Below are positions 1 to 10,465 of a stretch of 64,000 nt of DNA, piece by piece. The stretch is from Eilatimonas milleporae (lineage in GTDB: Bacteria > Pseudomonadota > Alphaproteobacteria > Sphingomonadales > Kordiimonadaceae). Each line of letters opens with the position of its first letter. The first letter of the stretch is position 1. The stretch covers positions 248,001 through 312,000 of the forward strand of contig NZ_REFR01000011.1 of NCBI RefSeq assembly GCF_003688555.1. The letters run 5' to 3'. Below the pieces are notes generated by a model that saw only the letters and a program-made list of their open reading frames with translations, had not been told where the DNA came from and searched no databases. Both the position numbers and the translations under genes were made by a program.

Positions 1-180
1 GATGCCCTGTATGAGCATGGGGTCAAGCTGCTGTGCTCGGCGGCGGTGCCGCCGGACGACCTGTATGTCTCCGGTGACGGGGTTTTTGAGTTTGAGCGCA
101 CGGCCAGTCGCCTGCACGAGATGCAGTCCGAAACTTATCTGGCCCGTCCGCACGGTGTGCCTGAATCTGCTCCCGCATGA
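1..180 (+). CDS. zapE: Cell division ATPase ZapE/AFG1 family, C-terminal end (partial)
   Basis: The window opens inside this gene: frame 1 reads 59 codons to a TGA at 178-180. The residues (KLLCSAAVPPDDLY, then FEFERTASRLHEMQS near the end) are the typical C-terminus of AFG1-like AAA+ ATPases, called ZapE in bacteria, where it acts on the Z-ring during division. The Walker motifs lie outside the window. In many alphaproteobacteria this gene stands directly before mdh-sucCD, which fits the genes that follow here, except that a chemoreceptor gene now lies between. The family call is firm; a division role is inferred from the family. Confidence 0.85.
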   Translation, partial: DALYEHGVKLLCSAAVPPDDLYVSGDGVFEFERTASRLHEMQSETYLARPHGVPESAPA

Positions 181-227
181 TATCTTGAGGCCGTTTGTCC
201 GAATTTTGTTCGGCCAAATCGACCGCG

Positions 228-260
228 CAATTTGACTATGCAATTTGCATAGTCAAATTG
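228..260. repeat. 33-bp perfect inverted repeat (13-bp arms)
   Basis: Arm CAATTTGACTATG at 228-240 is the exact reverse complement of 248-260, around the 7-base centre CAATTTG; bases 227 and 261 also pair. The centre repeats the first seven bases of the arm. It lies 47 bases after the zapE stop with no T-run, so it could be a rho-assisted terminator, an mRNA 3' end stabiliser or a protein-binding site. Confidence 0.7.
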
Positions 261-535
261 CCGGCCGGGCGGGGGGCGTCTATGACCAACGGCATTGGTA
301 GTGGGCATGAGGTGCGTTGGGTAAAGGGTGTATCCGCCGCCTGTCCGAGAGCTTTGGCTGTACCGGAATCAGTGCCGGAATCGGCCGGGATGCCTGGCCT
401 TTTGTTCCCTGTTGCAGGCTCCGAAGTCGTATTTCTTGAATTACGGAGTTCTTATTCAACGGGAAATCCTCTTTTTACGTGCATTGCCTCGACCTTTACT
501 GCGGACGTTTTGCAAAGTTTTGGCAGATTGCGTAT

Positions 536-565
536 TTGACAAAAAAGTGTGGTCCCCCTTATTCA
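536..565 (+). promoter_or_regulatory. Candidate sigma-70 promoter upstream of the chemoreceptor gene
   Basis: A perfect -35 hexamer TTGACA (536-541) is followed 18 bases later by TATTCA (560-565). It points toward the chemoreceptor gene about 200 bases downstream. The -10 match is only moderate, so this is a candidate only. Confidence 0.4.
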
Positions 566-629
566 CCGCGTGTGTTCATAATGCTTGCGGAATTAGGGGG
601 CTTTCGGTGCGCCGGCGCCGGGGAAACGC

Positions 630-648
630 GCGGATTTTTCAAATCCGC
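630..648. repeat. Small perfect palindrome, 8-bp arms
   Basis: GCGGATTT (630-637) pairs exactly with AAATCCGC (641-648) around TTC. It lies in the untranslated leader about 120 bases before the chemoreceptor start, so it may be an operator or an mRNA hairpin. Confidence 0.45.
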
Positions 649-767
649 CTCCTGAACAGGACGACATGCTGCCGACGACAGGCGCCGCGTGACAGACATG
701 GCGTCCATGAATGCCCCACTTGGCGTTGGGGTGGCATGGCGTCGGGCTGTGCATGAAAGGAAAAACA

Positions 768-2639
768 GTGTTCGATAAATTCCTTCGCAACATATCCGGG
801 ACGGTCCGGGACCAAGAGGCCATGTTGCAGGCGGTCCATGCATCGCAGGCGGTGATCGAGTTCGATCTGGACGGCACCATCCGCACGGCCAACGACAATT
901 TCCTCAAGGCCATGGGCTATGGCCTGGCCGAGGTGCGGGGCCGTCCGCACAGCATTTTTGTCGAGCCCGAGTATAAGACGAGCAGCGAATATGCCGCCTT
1001 CTGGAAGGCGCTGCGGCGGGGGGAATTCCACAGCGGAGAATACAGGCGTTTGGGCAAGGGCGGGCGCGAGGTGTGGATCCAGGCCACCTACACGCCGATC
1101 CTGGATGCCGGCGGCAAACCGTTCAAGATCGTTAAATTCGCCGTCGACATCACCGCGCAGAAGCAACGCGACGCCGACTATCAGGGGCAGATCGAAGCGA
1201 TCCACAAATCGCAGGCGGTGATCGAGTTCGATCTGGACGGCACCATCCGCACGGCCAACGACAATTTCCTCAAGGCCATGGGCTACACTTTGACGGAAGT
1301 GCAGGGCCGCCCGCACAGCATTTTTGTCGAGCCCGAGTATAAGACGAGCAGCGAATATGCCCGCTTCTGGGAGGCCCTGGGGCGGGGCGAGCACCAGGCC
1401 GGCGAGTACAGGCGGGTCGCCAAGGACGGCAGCGAAGTGTGGATCCAGGCCACCTACACGCCGATCCTGGATGCCGGCGGCAAACCGTTCAAGGTCGTCA
1501 AATTCGCCGTCGACATCACCGCGCAGAAGCAGCGCGACGCCGACTATCGCGGACAGATCGAAGCGATCCACAAAGCCCAGGCGGTGATCGAGTTCGATCT
1601 GGACGGCACCATCCGCACGGCCAACGCCAATTTTTTGCAGGCCATGGGGTATACCTTAGGCGAAGTGCAAGGCCGTCATCACAGTATTTTTGTCGAACCC
1701 GAGTATAAGGCGAGCAGCGAATATGCCGCCTTCTGGGAGGCCCTGCGGCGGGGCGAACATCAGGGCGGGGAGTGCAAGCGCATCGCCAAGGGCGGGCGCG
1801 CGGTCTGGATCCAGGCGACCTATAATCTGATTCTGGACCCCAGCGGCCGGCCGCTGAAAGTGGTCAAATTCGCCAGCGATGTGACCGAGCGGGTGACGGC
1901 CCGGATGGAACGCGAGCGGATCGGCGGTGAAGTGGCCGATAGTCTCAACAAAATTCTCAGCAGTGTGACGACGGTCACCGACAAGTCGGCATCGGCCACA
2001 TCGGCGTCCTCGCAGACCGAGGCCACGGTTCAGGCGGTGGCATCGGCGGCGGAACAATCGGATGCGTCCCTTAGGGAAATCTCGGAAAGCATGATCGTGT
2101 CGCAGAAAGCCGTGGCCGAGATGATGACCCAGACGGAGGCGGCGGACCAGTCGACACAGGCCCTGAACAGCGCGGCAGAGGCAATGAACACCATTGTCGA
2201 GCTGATTCAGGACATTGCCGGACAGATCAATCTTCTGGCCCTGAACGCGACGATTGAATCCGCCCGTGCCGGCGAGGCCGGCAAGGGCTTTGCCGTGGTC
2301 GCCAACGAGGTGAAAAACCTGGCGAGCGAGGTGGCCAAGGCCACGGATCAGATCGCCGGTGAAATCAGCGGCATGCAATCGATTGCCGGTGATGTGGTCG
2401 ACAAGCTGCAAACCATCAACACGGCGGTGGGTCAGGTGCAGTCCAGTGTGACCAGCGTGGCCGGTTCCATCGATGAGCAGAGCGCGGCGACCAAGGAAAT
2501 CTCCTCCAACATGCAGACGGCGGCCATCGCGGTCAGCGAAATCAATCAGGGCCTGTCGGATATTTCCGCCTCGGTCGGGACGGTCAACGACTATGCCGCC
2601 GGCGGGGTCGAACTCTGCCGTGTCCTTCAGTCGGTGTGA
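768..2639 (+). CDS. Soluble methyl-accepting chemotaxis protein with three tandem PAS domains
   Basis: A chemoreceptor without any membrane segment, so cytoplasmic, signalling to CheA/CheW. The GTG at 768 is chosen as start because GAAAGGA (755-761) sits 6 bases before it; ATG 753 or 711 would only add residues without a ribosome site. From that start it has 623 residues. PAS+PAC units occupy about 28-149, 150-271 and 272-385. Each contains [23 protein letters not shown] and VWIQATY, and the unit length is exactly 122 residues (366 bp). The MCP signalling hairpin follows ([20 protein letters not shown] near residue 485). No HAMP domain is seen. Ligand or cofactor of the PAS units is unknown; related receptors sense redox state or oxygen. 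It sits between zapE and mdh. Confidence 0.92.
   Translation: MFDKFLRNISGTVRDQEAMLQAVHASQAVIEFDLDGTIRTANDNFLKAMGYGLAEVRGRPHSIFVEPEYKTSSEYAAFWKALRRGEFHSGEYRRLGKGGREVWIQATYTPILDAGGKPFKIVKFAVDITAQKQRDADYQGQIEAIHKSQAVIEFDLDGTIRTANDNFLKAMGYTLTEVQGRPHSIFVEPEYKTSSEYARFWEALGRGEHQAGEYRRVAKDGSEVWIQATYTPILDAGGKPFKVVKFAVDITAQKQRDADYRGQIEAIHKAQAVIEFDLDGTIRTANANFLQAMGYTLGEVQGRHHSIFVEPEYKASSEYAAFWEALRRGEHQGGECKRIAKGGRAVWIQATYNLILDPSGRPLKVVKFASDVTERVTARMERERIGGEVADSLNKILSSVTTVTDKSASATSASSQTEATVQAVASAAEQSDASLREISESMIVSQKAVAEMMTQTEAADQSTQALNSAAEAMNTIVELIQDIAGQINLLALNATIESARAGEAGKGFAVVANEVKNLASEVAKATDQIAGEISGMQSIAGDVVDKLQTINTAVGQVQSSVTSVAGSIDEQSAATKEISSNMQTAAIAVSEINQGLSDISASVGTVNDYAAGGVELCRVLQSV
829..1890 (+). 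repeat. Three tandem 366-bp near-identical PAS-coding repeats
   Basis: The block atcgagttcgatctggac recurs at 855, 1221 and 1587, a period of exactly 366 bp. Copies 1 and 2 share long stretches identical at the nucleotide level (for example over the [14 protein letters not shown] and [13 protein letters not shown] codons). Copy 3 has diverged more. This level of DNA identity implies recent duplication or ongoing gene conversion. Confidence 0.9.
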
Positions 2640-3938
<1,299 letters not shown>

Positions 3939-3989
3939 GACGGGCTTGGTCGTCACTCTTCTTCATCGTGCACTGAAAGAGGCCAGCAG

Positions 3990-5159
3990 ATGAATATCCA
4001 TGAATATCAGGCCAAGGGCCTGTTGAAGACCTTCGGCGTCCCCGTACTGGACGGCGGCGTTGCCTATACCGCGGACGAGGCGGTCGAGGCGGCGGAAAAG
4101 CTGGGCGGTCCCGTCTGGGTCGTCAAGGCGCAGATCCATGCGGGCGGCCGCGGCAAGGCCGGCGGCGTGAAAGTGGTGAAATCCCTTGACGATGTGCGCG
4201 CCACCGCGACCGAGCTGATCGGCAAGACGCTGGTGACGCACCAGACCGGCCCCGAGGGCAAGGAAGTCAAGCGCGTCTATGTCGAAGACGGCTGCGCCAT
4301 CAAGAAGGAATATTATCTGTCCCTGCTGGTGGATCGTGCCAGCGGCCGCATCGCCGTCATGGCGTCGACCGAAGGCGGCATGGACATTGAGGAAGTGGCC
4401 GAAAACACGCCGGAAAAGATCGTGACCATCACCATCGATCCGGCCACCGGCCTGCAACCCTTTCACTGCCGGGAAGTGGCGTTCGGCCTGAAGCTGGAAG
4501 GGGCGGCCAACAAGGCGTGCCAGAAGGTCGTCGCCAGCCTCTATAAGGCCTTTACCGAACTGGATGCCTCGCTGCTGGAGATCAACCCGCTGGTGCTGAC
4601 CGAAGCGGACGAGATGATCCTGCTGGATGCCAAGATGTCGTTCGACGGCAACGCGCTGTTCCGCCACGCGGATGTGCGCGAGCTGCGCGACGAATCGGAA
4701 GAGGACGCGAAGGAGATCGAGGCCAGCAAATACGATCTCAACTATATCAGCCTGGACGGCAATATCGGCTGCATGGTCAACGGCGCGGGCCTGGCCATGG
4801 CGACCATGGATATCATCAAGCTGAAGGGCGGCGCGCCCGCCAACTTCCTCGATGTGGGCGGCGGTGCCACCAAGGAGCGGGTGACCGAGGCCTTCAAGAT
4901 CATTCTGTCCGACGACAATGTGGAAGGCATTCTGGTTAATATCTTCGGCGGCATCATGCGCTGTGACGTGATCGCCGACGGCGTCGTCGCGGCGGCCCGC
5001 GAGGTGGCGCTGAGCGTGCCGCTCGTCGTCCGTCTGGAAGGAACCAATGTGGAGTTGGGCAAGAAAATCATGGCCGACAGCGGCCTGCCGATCATCGCGG
5101 CCGACGATCTGAACGACGCCGCAGAAAAAGTGGTCAAGGCCGTGAAGGAGGCCGCGTAA
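3990..5159 (+). CDS. sucC: Succinyl-CoA synthetase (ADP-forming) beta subunit
   Basis: Beta subunit of succinate-CoA ligase, with 389 residues. The ATP-grasp domain is N-terminal ([19 protein letters not shown], then [17 protein letters not shown]); the CoA-ligase domain is C-terminal ([18 protein letters not shown]). AGAGG precedes the start. Its TAA stop (5157-5159) directly abuts the sucD ATG, giving tight coupling of the two subunits in a 1:1 complex. Confidence 0.97.
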   Translation: MNIHEYQAKGLLKTFGVPVLDGGVAYTADEAVEAAEKLGGPVWVVKAQIHAGGRGKAGGVKVVKSLDDVRATATELIGKTLVTHQTGPEGKEVKRVYVEDGCAIKKEYYLSLLVDRASGRIAVMASTEGGMDIEEVAENTPEKIVTITIDPATGLQPFHCREVAFGLKLEGAANKACQKVVASLYKAFTELDASLLEINPLVLTEADEMILLDAKMSFDGNALFRHADVRELRDESEEDAKEIEASKYDLNYISLDGNIGCMVNGAGLAMATMDIIKLKGGAPANFLDVGGGATKERVTEAFKIILSDDNVEGILVNIFGGIMRCDVIADGVVAAAREVALSVPLVVRLEGTNVELGKKIMADSGLPIIAADDLNDAAEKVVKAVKEAA

Positions 5160-6035
5160 ATGTCGATCCTGATCAACAAAGACACCAAGGTCATCTGCCA
5201 GGGCTTCACCGGGGCGCAAGGGACCTTCCACTCCGAGCAGGCGATCGCCTACGGCACGCAAATGGTCGGCGGTGTGACGCCGGGCAAGGGCGGCGCCACG
5301 CATCTGGACCTGCCGGTGTTCGACACCGTGGCCGATGCCCGGGCGAAAACGGACGCCAATGCCTCGGTCATTTACGTGCCGCCCCCCTTTGCCGCCGACG
5401 CCATTCTGGAGGCCATCGACGCCGAGCTGGATCTGGTGGTGTGCATCACCGAGGGTATTCCGGTGCTCGACATGGTGCGGGTGAAGCGGGCTTTGCAAAA
5501 GTCCAAGACCCGTCTGGTCGGGCCCAACTGTCCTGGCGTCATCACGCCGGATGAATGCAAGATCGGCATCATGCCCGGTCACATCCACAAGAAGGGCCAT
5601 GTGGGTATTGTTTCGCGCTCCGGCACGCTTACTTATGAAGCTGTTGCCCAGACGACGGCGGCGGGTCTCGGCCAGAGCACCTGCGTCGGCATCGGCGGCG
5701 ACCCGGTCAACGGCACCAATTTCATCGATGTGCTGGACATGTTCCTTGCCGACGATGAGACGCACGCCATTATCATGATCGGTGAAATCGGCGGCTCGGC
5801 CGAAGAGGAGGCCGCCGAATTCCTGAAGGCGTCGCCGGTGAAGAAGCCGGTGGCCGGTTTCATCGCCGGACGCACGGCGCCTCCGGGCCGCACCATGGGC
5901 CATGCCGGTGCCATTGTTTCCGGCGGCAAGGGCGGTGCCGAAGACAAGATCGACGCCATGCGCTCCGCCGGTATCCGCGTGTCGGACAGTCCGGCGGCAC
6001 TGGGCGAAACCTTGCTGGAGGCCATGAAGGGCTAA
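5160..6035 (+). CDS. sucD: Succinyl-CoA synthetase alpha subunit
   Basis: Alpha subunit, with 291 residues. Seen: the CoA-binding Rossmann region at the start ([19 protein letters not shown]), [12 protein letters not shown], and the phosphohistidine loop [17 protein letters not shown] near residue 250 that carries phosphate between the subunits. It begins on the base after the sucC stop, so it is translated with it. A 92-bp gap containing a strong hairpin separates it from sucA. Confidence 0.97.
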   Translation: MSILINKDTKVICQGFTGAQGTFHSEQAIAYGTQMVGGVTPGKGGATHLDLPVFDTVADARAKTDANASVIYVPPPFAADAILEAIDAELDLVVCITEGIPVLDMVRVKRALQKSKTRLVGPNCPGVITPDECKIGIMPGHIHKKGHVGIVSRSGTLTYEAVAQTTAAGLGQSTCVGIGGDPVNGTNFIDVLDMFLADDETHAIIMIGEIGGSAEEEAAEFLKASPVKKPVAGFIAGRTAPPGRTMGHAGAIVSGGKGGAEDKIDAMRSAGIRVSDSPAALGETLLEAMKG

Positions 6036-6096
6036 CGCCCCGGCCTTCGGCTGAACGGCGGCGGTTTGCCCGCATACCCCGCCACGTATAAGGGAG

Positions 6097-6119
6097 GGCA
6101 CGGGAGTAAGTCCCGTGCC
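6097..6119 (+). promoter_or_regulatory. Perfect 9-bp hairpin just before the sucA start
   Basis: GGCACGGGA (6097-6105) pairs exactly with TCCCGTGCC (6111-6119) around GTAAG, and ends 8 bases before the sucA ATG. No T-run follows, so it is not a classical terminator. It may be an RNA processing or stabilising hairpin, or may limit ribosome access to sucA. Confidence 0.6.
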
Positions 6120-6127
6120 TGAAGACT

Positions 6128-9034
6128 ATGGGCGCAGATATGGACCGCATCGCGGCGCTTGAGGGCGTCAGCCCCGCTTTCGTCGAATCCCTCTATGACC
6201 GCTATCAGGCCGATCCGCTGTCGGTGGATCAGGGTTGGCGTGCGTATTTCGAGAGCTTGGAGGCCGGCATTGCGCGCACGGGCCCAAGCTGGCAGCGCAG
6301 CGACTGGCCGCTGCGCCCCGATGATGACCTGACCACCGCGCTCGACGCCACCGACATGATGATCGACGGCGGTGGCGCGAAGCCCGGTGCCGGTGCACAG
6401 GCGAGCCAGGCGGACATCCGCGCCGCCACCATCGACTCCATCCGGGCGCTGATGATGGTGCGCATCTACCGGGTGCGCGGTCACCTGCTTGCCAATCTCG
6501 ACCCGCTGGGTCTGGAGGAACGCCCCCTTCATCCCGAGCTTGAGCCCGAGACGCACGGCTTCACAGACGCCGACATGGACCGCCCCATTTACATGGACAA
6601 TGTGCTGGGGCTGGAGGTGGCGAGCCTGCGCGAGATCATCGCCATTCTGCGCCGGACCTATTGTTCCAACATCGGCGTTGAGTTCATGCACATCAACGAC
6701 CCGGACGAAAAGGCGTGGATCCAGCAGAAGATCGAGGGCCGGGACAAGGAAATCCATTTCACCGACAAGGGCAAGCTGGCGATCCTGTCCAAGCTGATCG
6801 AGGCGGAATCCTTCGAAAAGTTTCTCGGCCGCAAATATACGGGCACCAAGCGGTTCGGTCTGGACGGTGGCGAGGCCATGGTGCCGGCGCTGGAAGCCGT
6901 GATGAAAACCGGCGGCCAGCACGGCCTCAAGGAAATCGTCCTCGGCATGCCGCACCGCGGGCGGCTCAACGTGCTTGCCAATGTCATGGCCAAACCGTAC
7001 CGCGCGATTTTTCATGAGTTCCACGGCGGTTCGTTCAAGCCGGACGATGTACAGGGCTCGGGCGATGTGAAATACCATCTGGGCACCAGCGCCGACCGCG
7101 AGTTCGACGGCAATGCCATCCACCTGTCGCTGACGGCCAACCCGTCCCACCTGGAGGCGGTCAATCCGGTCGTTCTCGGCAAGGTGCGGGCCAAGCAGGA
7201 ACAGCGCGACGATACGGCGCGCGACCAGGTGCTGTCGCTGCTGTTGCACGGGGATGCGGCCTTTGCCGGTCAGGGCGTGGTGGCGGAATGTTTCGCCATG
7301 TCGGGCCTGCGCGGCTACAACACCGGCGGCACCATCCACTTTATCGTCAACAACCAGATCGGTTTTACCACCAGCCCGCAGTTCGCCCGGTCGTCGCCCT
7401 ATCCGAGCGATGTGGCGAAAATGGTTCAGGCGCCGATCTTCCATGTCAATGGCGACGATCCGGAATCGGTTGTCTTCGCCACGAAACTGGCCACCGAATT
7501 CCGCCAGACCTTCAAGCGCGACGTGGTCATCGACATGATCTGCTATCGCCGCTTCGGCCATAACGAATCGGACGAGCCCGCCTTTACCCAGCCGTTGATG
7601 TATGCGGCGATCAAATCGCATCCGTCCGTTCTCAAGGTCTATGCCGAACGGCTGAAGGCCGAGGGGCTGCTGACCGACGCCCAGCTCAAGACCATGGAAA
7701 GCACCTTCATCAACCAGCTTGAGGATGAGTTTTCCACGGCCGAGGATTTCCGCGTCAATGAGGCCGACTGGCTCGGCGGCGAATGGTCCGGCCTCGGCCT
7801 GTCGCCCGAGGATCAGGAACTGCGCCGGGCGGAAACCGGGGTGGCGGAAACCACCCTGCGCGAGGTCGGCGCGCAACTGACCGAGGTGCCGGAAAACTTC
7901 AACCTGCACCGGACGCTGCGCCGGGTTCTCGACAATAAGGAAAAAATGTTCGAGGGCGATGTGGGCTTCGACTGGGCGACGGCGGAGGCGCTGGCCTTCG
8001 GCACCCTCCTGCGCGAGGGCTTCGGCGTGCGCCTGTCGGGCCAGGACTGCGGGCGCGGCACCTTCAGCCAGCGTCACTCGATCTTTGTCGACCAGAAGAC
8101 GGAAGCGCGCTACCGGCCGCTCGACCGGATGAACCCCGAGGCCCATTTCGAGGTACTGGACAGCCCGCTGTCCGAGTTCGGCGTGCTCGGCTTCGAATAC
8201 GGTTATTCCATGGCCGAGCCGAACACGCTGACCCTGTGGGAGGCGCAGTTCGGCGATTTCGCCAATGGCGCGCAGATCATCATCGACCAGTTCATCTCGT
8301 CGGCCGAGGCCAAATGGCTGCGCATGTCCGGCCTTGTCCTGCTGCTGCCGCACGGCTATGAGGGCCAGGGGCCTGAGCATTCCTCCGCCCGGCTGGAGCG
8401 GTTCCTGCAAATGTCGGCGGAAGACAACTGGCAGGTGGCCAACTGCACCACGCCGGCCAACTATTTTCACGTGCTGCGCCGGCAGATGCACCGCAAATTC
8501 CGCAAGCCCCTTGTCATTATGACGCCGAAGTCCCTCCTCCGGCACAAGAAATGCACGTCGACGCTGGCCGATTTCGGCCCCGGCTCGCAGTTTCACCGCG
8601 TGCTGTGGGACGATGCCGAGACCGGCGGCGCCTCCGACATGACGCTGGCGGCGGACGGTAAGATCAGCCGTGTCGTTCTGTGCTCCGGCAAGGTCTATTT
8701 CGACCTTTTGGACGAGCGCGACAAGCGTGGCCTGGATGACACTTATCTGTTGCGGGTGGAGCAACTGTTCCCCTTCCCCCATCAGGCGATTTTGAAGGAG
8801 CTGAAGCGCTTCAAGAACGCCAAGGCCGTTGTCTGGTGTCAGGAAGAGCCGAAAAATATGGGCGCGTGGCACTATATCCGCGAGCCGCTGGAACATGTGC
8901 TGGCCGACGCCAAACTGGCCAAGGCGGCCTTGTCCTATGCCGGCCGTGCGCCCGGCGCGGCCACGGCGACCGGACAGGCTGAAATCCATCTGCGCCAGCA
9001 GGCGGCGCTGATCGACGCGGCGCTAAGCGCCTGA
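6128..9034 (+). CDS. sucA: 2-oxoglutarate dehydrogenase E1 component
   Basis: Thiamine-diphosphate decarboxylase of the 2-oxoglutarate dehydrogenase complex. It has 968 residues, close to the family norm (about 930-1000). The N-terminus carries the short E2-contact region (SPAFVESLYDRYQADPLSVD). Seen further on: GMPHRGRLNVLANVMAKPYR, the ThDP/Mg region HGDAAFAGQGVVAECF and YRRFGHNESDEPAFTQP, and RGTFSQRHSIFVDQ in the second half. ATG 6128 is chosen; ATG 6140 is an alternative, and neither has a strong ribosome site. The gene lies between sucD and sucB. Confidence 0.96.
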   Translation: MGADMDRIAALEGVSPAFVESLYDRYQADPLSVDQGWRAYFESLEAGIARTGPSWQRSDWPLRPDDDLTTALDATDMMIDGGGAKPGAGAQASQADIRAATIDSIRALMMVRIYRVRGHLLANLDPLGLEERPLHPELEPETHGFTDADMDRPIYMDNVLGLEVASLREIIAILRRTYCSNIGVEFMHINDPDEKAWIQQKIEGRDKEIHFTDKGKLAILSKLIEAESFEKFLGRKYTGTKRFGLDGGEAMVPALEAVMKTGGQHGLKEIVLGMPHRGRLNVLANVMAKPYRAIFHEFHGGSFKPDDVQGSGDVKYHLGTSADREFDGNAIHLSLTANPSHLEAVNPVVLGKVRAKQEQRDDTARDQVLSLLLHGDAAFAGQGVVAECFAMSGLRGYNTGGTIHFIVNNQIGFTTSPQFARSSPYPSDVAKMVQAPIFHVNGDDPESVVFATKLATEFRQTFKRDVVIDMICYRRFGHNESDEPAFTQPLMYAAIKSHPSVLKVYAERLKAEGLLTDAQLKTMESTFINQLEDEFSTAEDFRVNEADWLGGEWSGLGLSPEDQELRRAETGVAETTLREVGAQLTEVPENFNLHRTLRRVLDNKEKMFEGDVGFDWATAEALAFGTLLREGFGVRLSGQDCGRGTFSQRHSIFVDQKTEARYRPLDRMNPEAHFEVLDSPLSEFGVLGFEYGYSMAEPNTLTLWEAQFGDFANGAQIIIDQFISSAEAKWLRMSGLVLLLPHGYEGQGPEHSSARLERFLQMSAEDNWQVANCTTPANYFHVLRRQMHRKFRKPLVIMTPKSLLRHKKCTSTLADFGPGSQFHRVLWDDAETGGASDMTLAADGKISRVVLCSGKVYFDLLDERDKRGLDDTYLLRVEQLFPFPHQAILKELKRFKNAKAVVWCQEEPKNMGAWHYIREPLEHVLADAKLAKAALSYAGRAPGAATATGQAEIHLRQQAALIDAALSA

Positions 9035-9133
9035 GGCGGGCGGCGGTCACAAACCGCCGCCCGCGCGTGGGTTAAGCAAAAAACCTGCGCGTATTGAGTG
9101 AAGACGAGTAAGGACAGGGTAGGAGCCCCCGCA

Positions 9134-10423
9134 ATGGCAGTCGAAGATATCCGCATCCCGCAATTGGGTGAATCCGTCAGTGAAGGCACCATCGGCAACT
9201 GGCTGAAACAGGTGGGTGACGCGGTGGCCGCGGACGAACCGGTGGTCGAGATCGAGACCGACAAGGTCGCCGTGGAAGTGCCGAGCCCCGTGGCCGGCGT
9301 GATCGTCGAACATGTGGTGCCCGAAGGCGACACGGTGGAAATCGGCGCACTGATCGCCAAGGTGGATACCGACGGCAAGGCGACCGCCGCCCCGGCAACG
9401 CCCGCAGCCAGCCCGGCTTCAACGCCCGCCCCTGCCGCGCCGCAACAGGCCGCCGCCCCGGCCCCTCAGCCCGCGGCCGCCACCGCCTTCGGCGGCGCCC
9501 CGAGCCCAACTTCGACCCCGGTTTCGGCCCCGGTTTCTAACAGGCCGCTGTCCCCGGCCGTGCGCCGGCTGGTCGAAGACTATAATCTCGACCCCGCCTC
9601 CATCGCCGGTACCGGCAAGGATGGACGTCTGACCAAGGGCGATGTCCTGAAAGCGGTCGAGCAGGGCACGGCCCGCACGCTCGCCGCGCCCGTGGCCGCC
9701 CCGGTGCCTGCTGCGGATGCGGGACCGCGCGAGGAACGGGTCAAGATGACCCGTCTGCGCAAGCGCATCGCCGAACGCCTGAAGGAGGCGCAGAACACTG
9801 CCGCCATGCTGACCACCTATAACGAGGTGGACATGACCGCGGTGATGGATGCGCGTACCCGTTACAAGGACCTGTTCGCCAAAAAGCACAGCATCAAGCT
9901 GGGCTTCATGAGCTTCTTCACCAAGGCATGCTGCCTGGCGCTGAAGGAAGTGCCGACCGTCAACGCGCAGATCGACGGTGACGAAATCGTCTATCACAAT
10001 TATGCCAATATCGGCGTGGCGGTGTCGGCGCCGAACGGTCTTGTCGTGCCGGTTCTGCGCGACGCGCAGGACATGTCCTTCGCCGAAACCGAACTGGCCA
10101 TCGCCAATTTTGGCAAGAAGGCCCGTGACGGCAAGCTGGCGATCGAGGACATGCAGGGCGGTACCTTCACCATCTCGAACGGCGGCATTTTCGGCTCGCT
10201 GATGTCGAGCCCGATCCTCAACCCGCCGCAGTCCGGCATCCTCGGCATGCACAAGATTCAGGAACGCCCGATGGTGGTGGGCGGCCAGGTCGTCGTCCGG
10301 CCGATGATGTATCTGGCGCTGTCCTACGACCACCGCATCATCGACGGGCGCGAGGCGGTGACCTTCCTCGTCCGCGTGAAGGAAGCGCTTGAGGATCCGA
10401 CCCGTCTTCTTCTCGATATGTAA
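9134..10423 (+). CDS. sucB: Dihydrolipoyl succinyltransferase, E2 of 2-oxoglutarate dehydrogenase
   Basis: Core of the complex; transfers succinyl groups from lipoate to CoA. The ATG at 9134 is preceded by AGGAG at 9121-9125. It has 429 residues with the usual layout: one lipoyl domain (1-75, lipoyl-lysine in [13 protein letters not shown]), a long Ala/Pro linker, the E1/E3-binding domain ([26 protein letters not shown]), a second linker, and the catalytic domain ending with [13 protein letters not shown], which contains the active-site histidine. The linker is translated from very GC-rich DNA. Confidence 0.96.
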   Translation: MAVEDIRIPQLGESVSEGTIGNWLKQVGDAVAADEPVVEIETDKVAVEVPSPVAGVIVEHVVPEGDTVEIGALIAKVDTDGKATAAPATPAASPASTPAPAAPQQAAAPAPQPAAATAFGGAPSPTSTPVSAPVSNRPLSPAVRRLVEDYNLDPASIAGTGKDGRLTKGDVLKAVEQGTARTLAAPVAAPVPAADAGPREERVKMTRLRKRIAERLKEAQNTAAMLTTYNEVDMTAVMDARTRYKDLFAKKHSIKLGFMSFFTKACCLALKEVPTVNAQIDGDEIVYHNYANIGVAVSAPNGLVVPVLRDAQDMSFAETELAIANFGKKARDGKLAIEDMQGGTFTISNGGIFGSLMSSPILNPPQSGILGMHKIQERPMVVGGQVVVRPMMYLALSYDHRIIDGREAVTFLVRVKEALEDPTRLLLDM

Positions 10424-10465
10424 GTGCTCCGTATCAATACGCAGTGATGTAAGGGAATGTCATCC

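Larger units (their letters stand above)
181..767. other. 587-bp intergenic region with two hairpins and a candidate promoter
   Basis: No convincing gene lies between zapE and the chemoreceptor gene. The stretch holds a long AT-rich palindrome (228-260), a sigma-70-like promoter candidate (536-565) and a second small palindrome (630-648). Base composition drops to AT-rich around 420-560 compared with the flanking genes, as expected for a regulatory region. Confidence 0.5.

Noticed and set aside
3963-8989. Very long open frames on the minus strand opposite sucC, sucD and sucA
   Set aside because: They are antisense shadows of GC-rich coding DNA, rich in His, Gln, Arg and Gly, without family similarity, and the plus-strand genes are certain.
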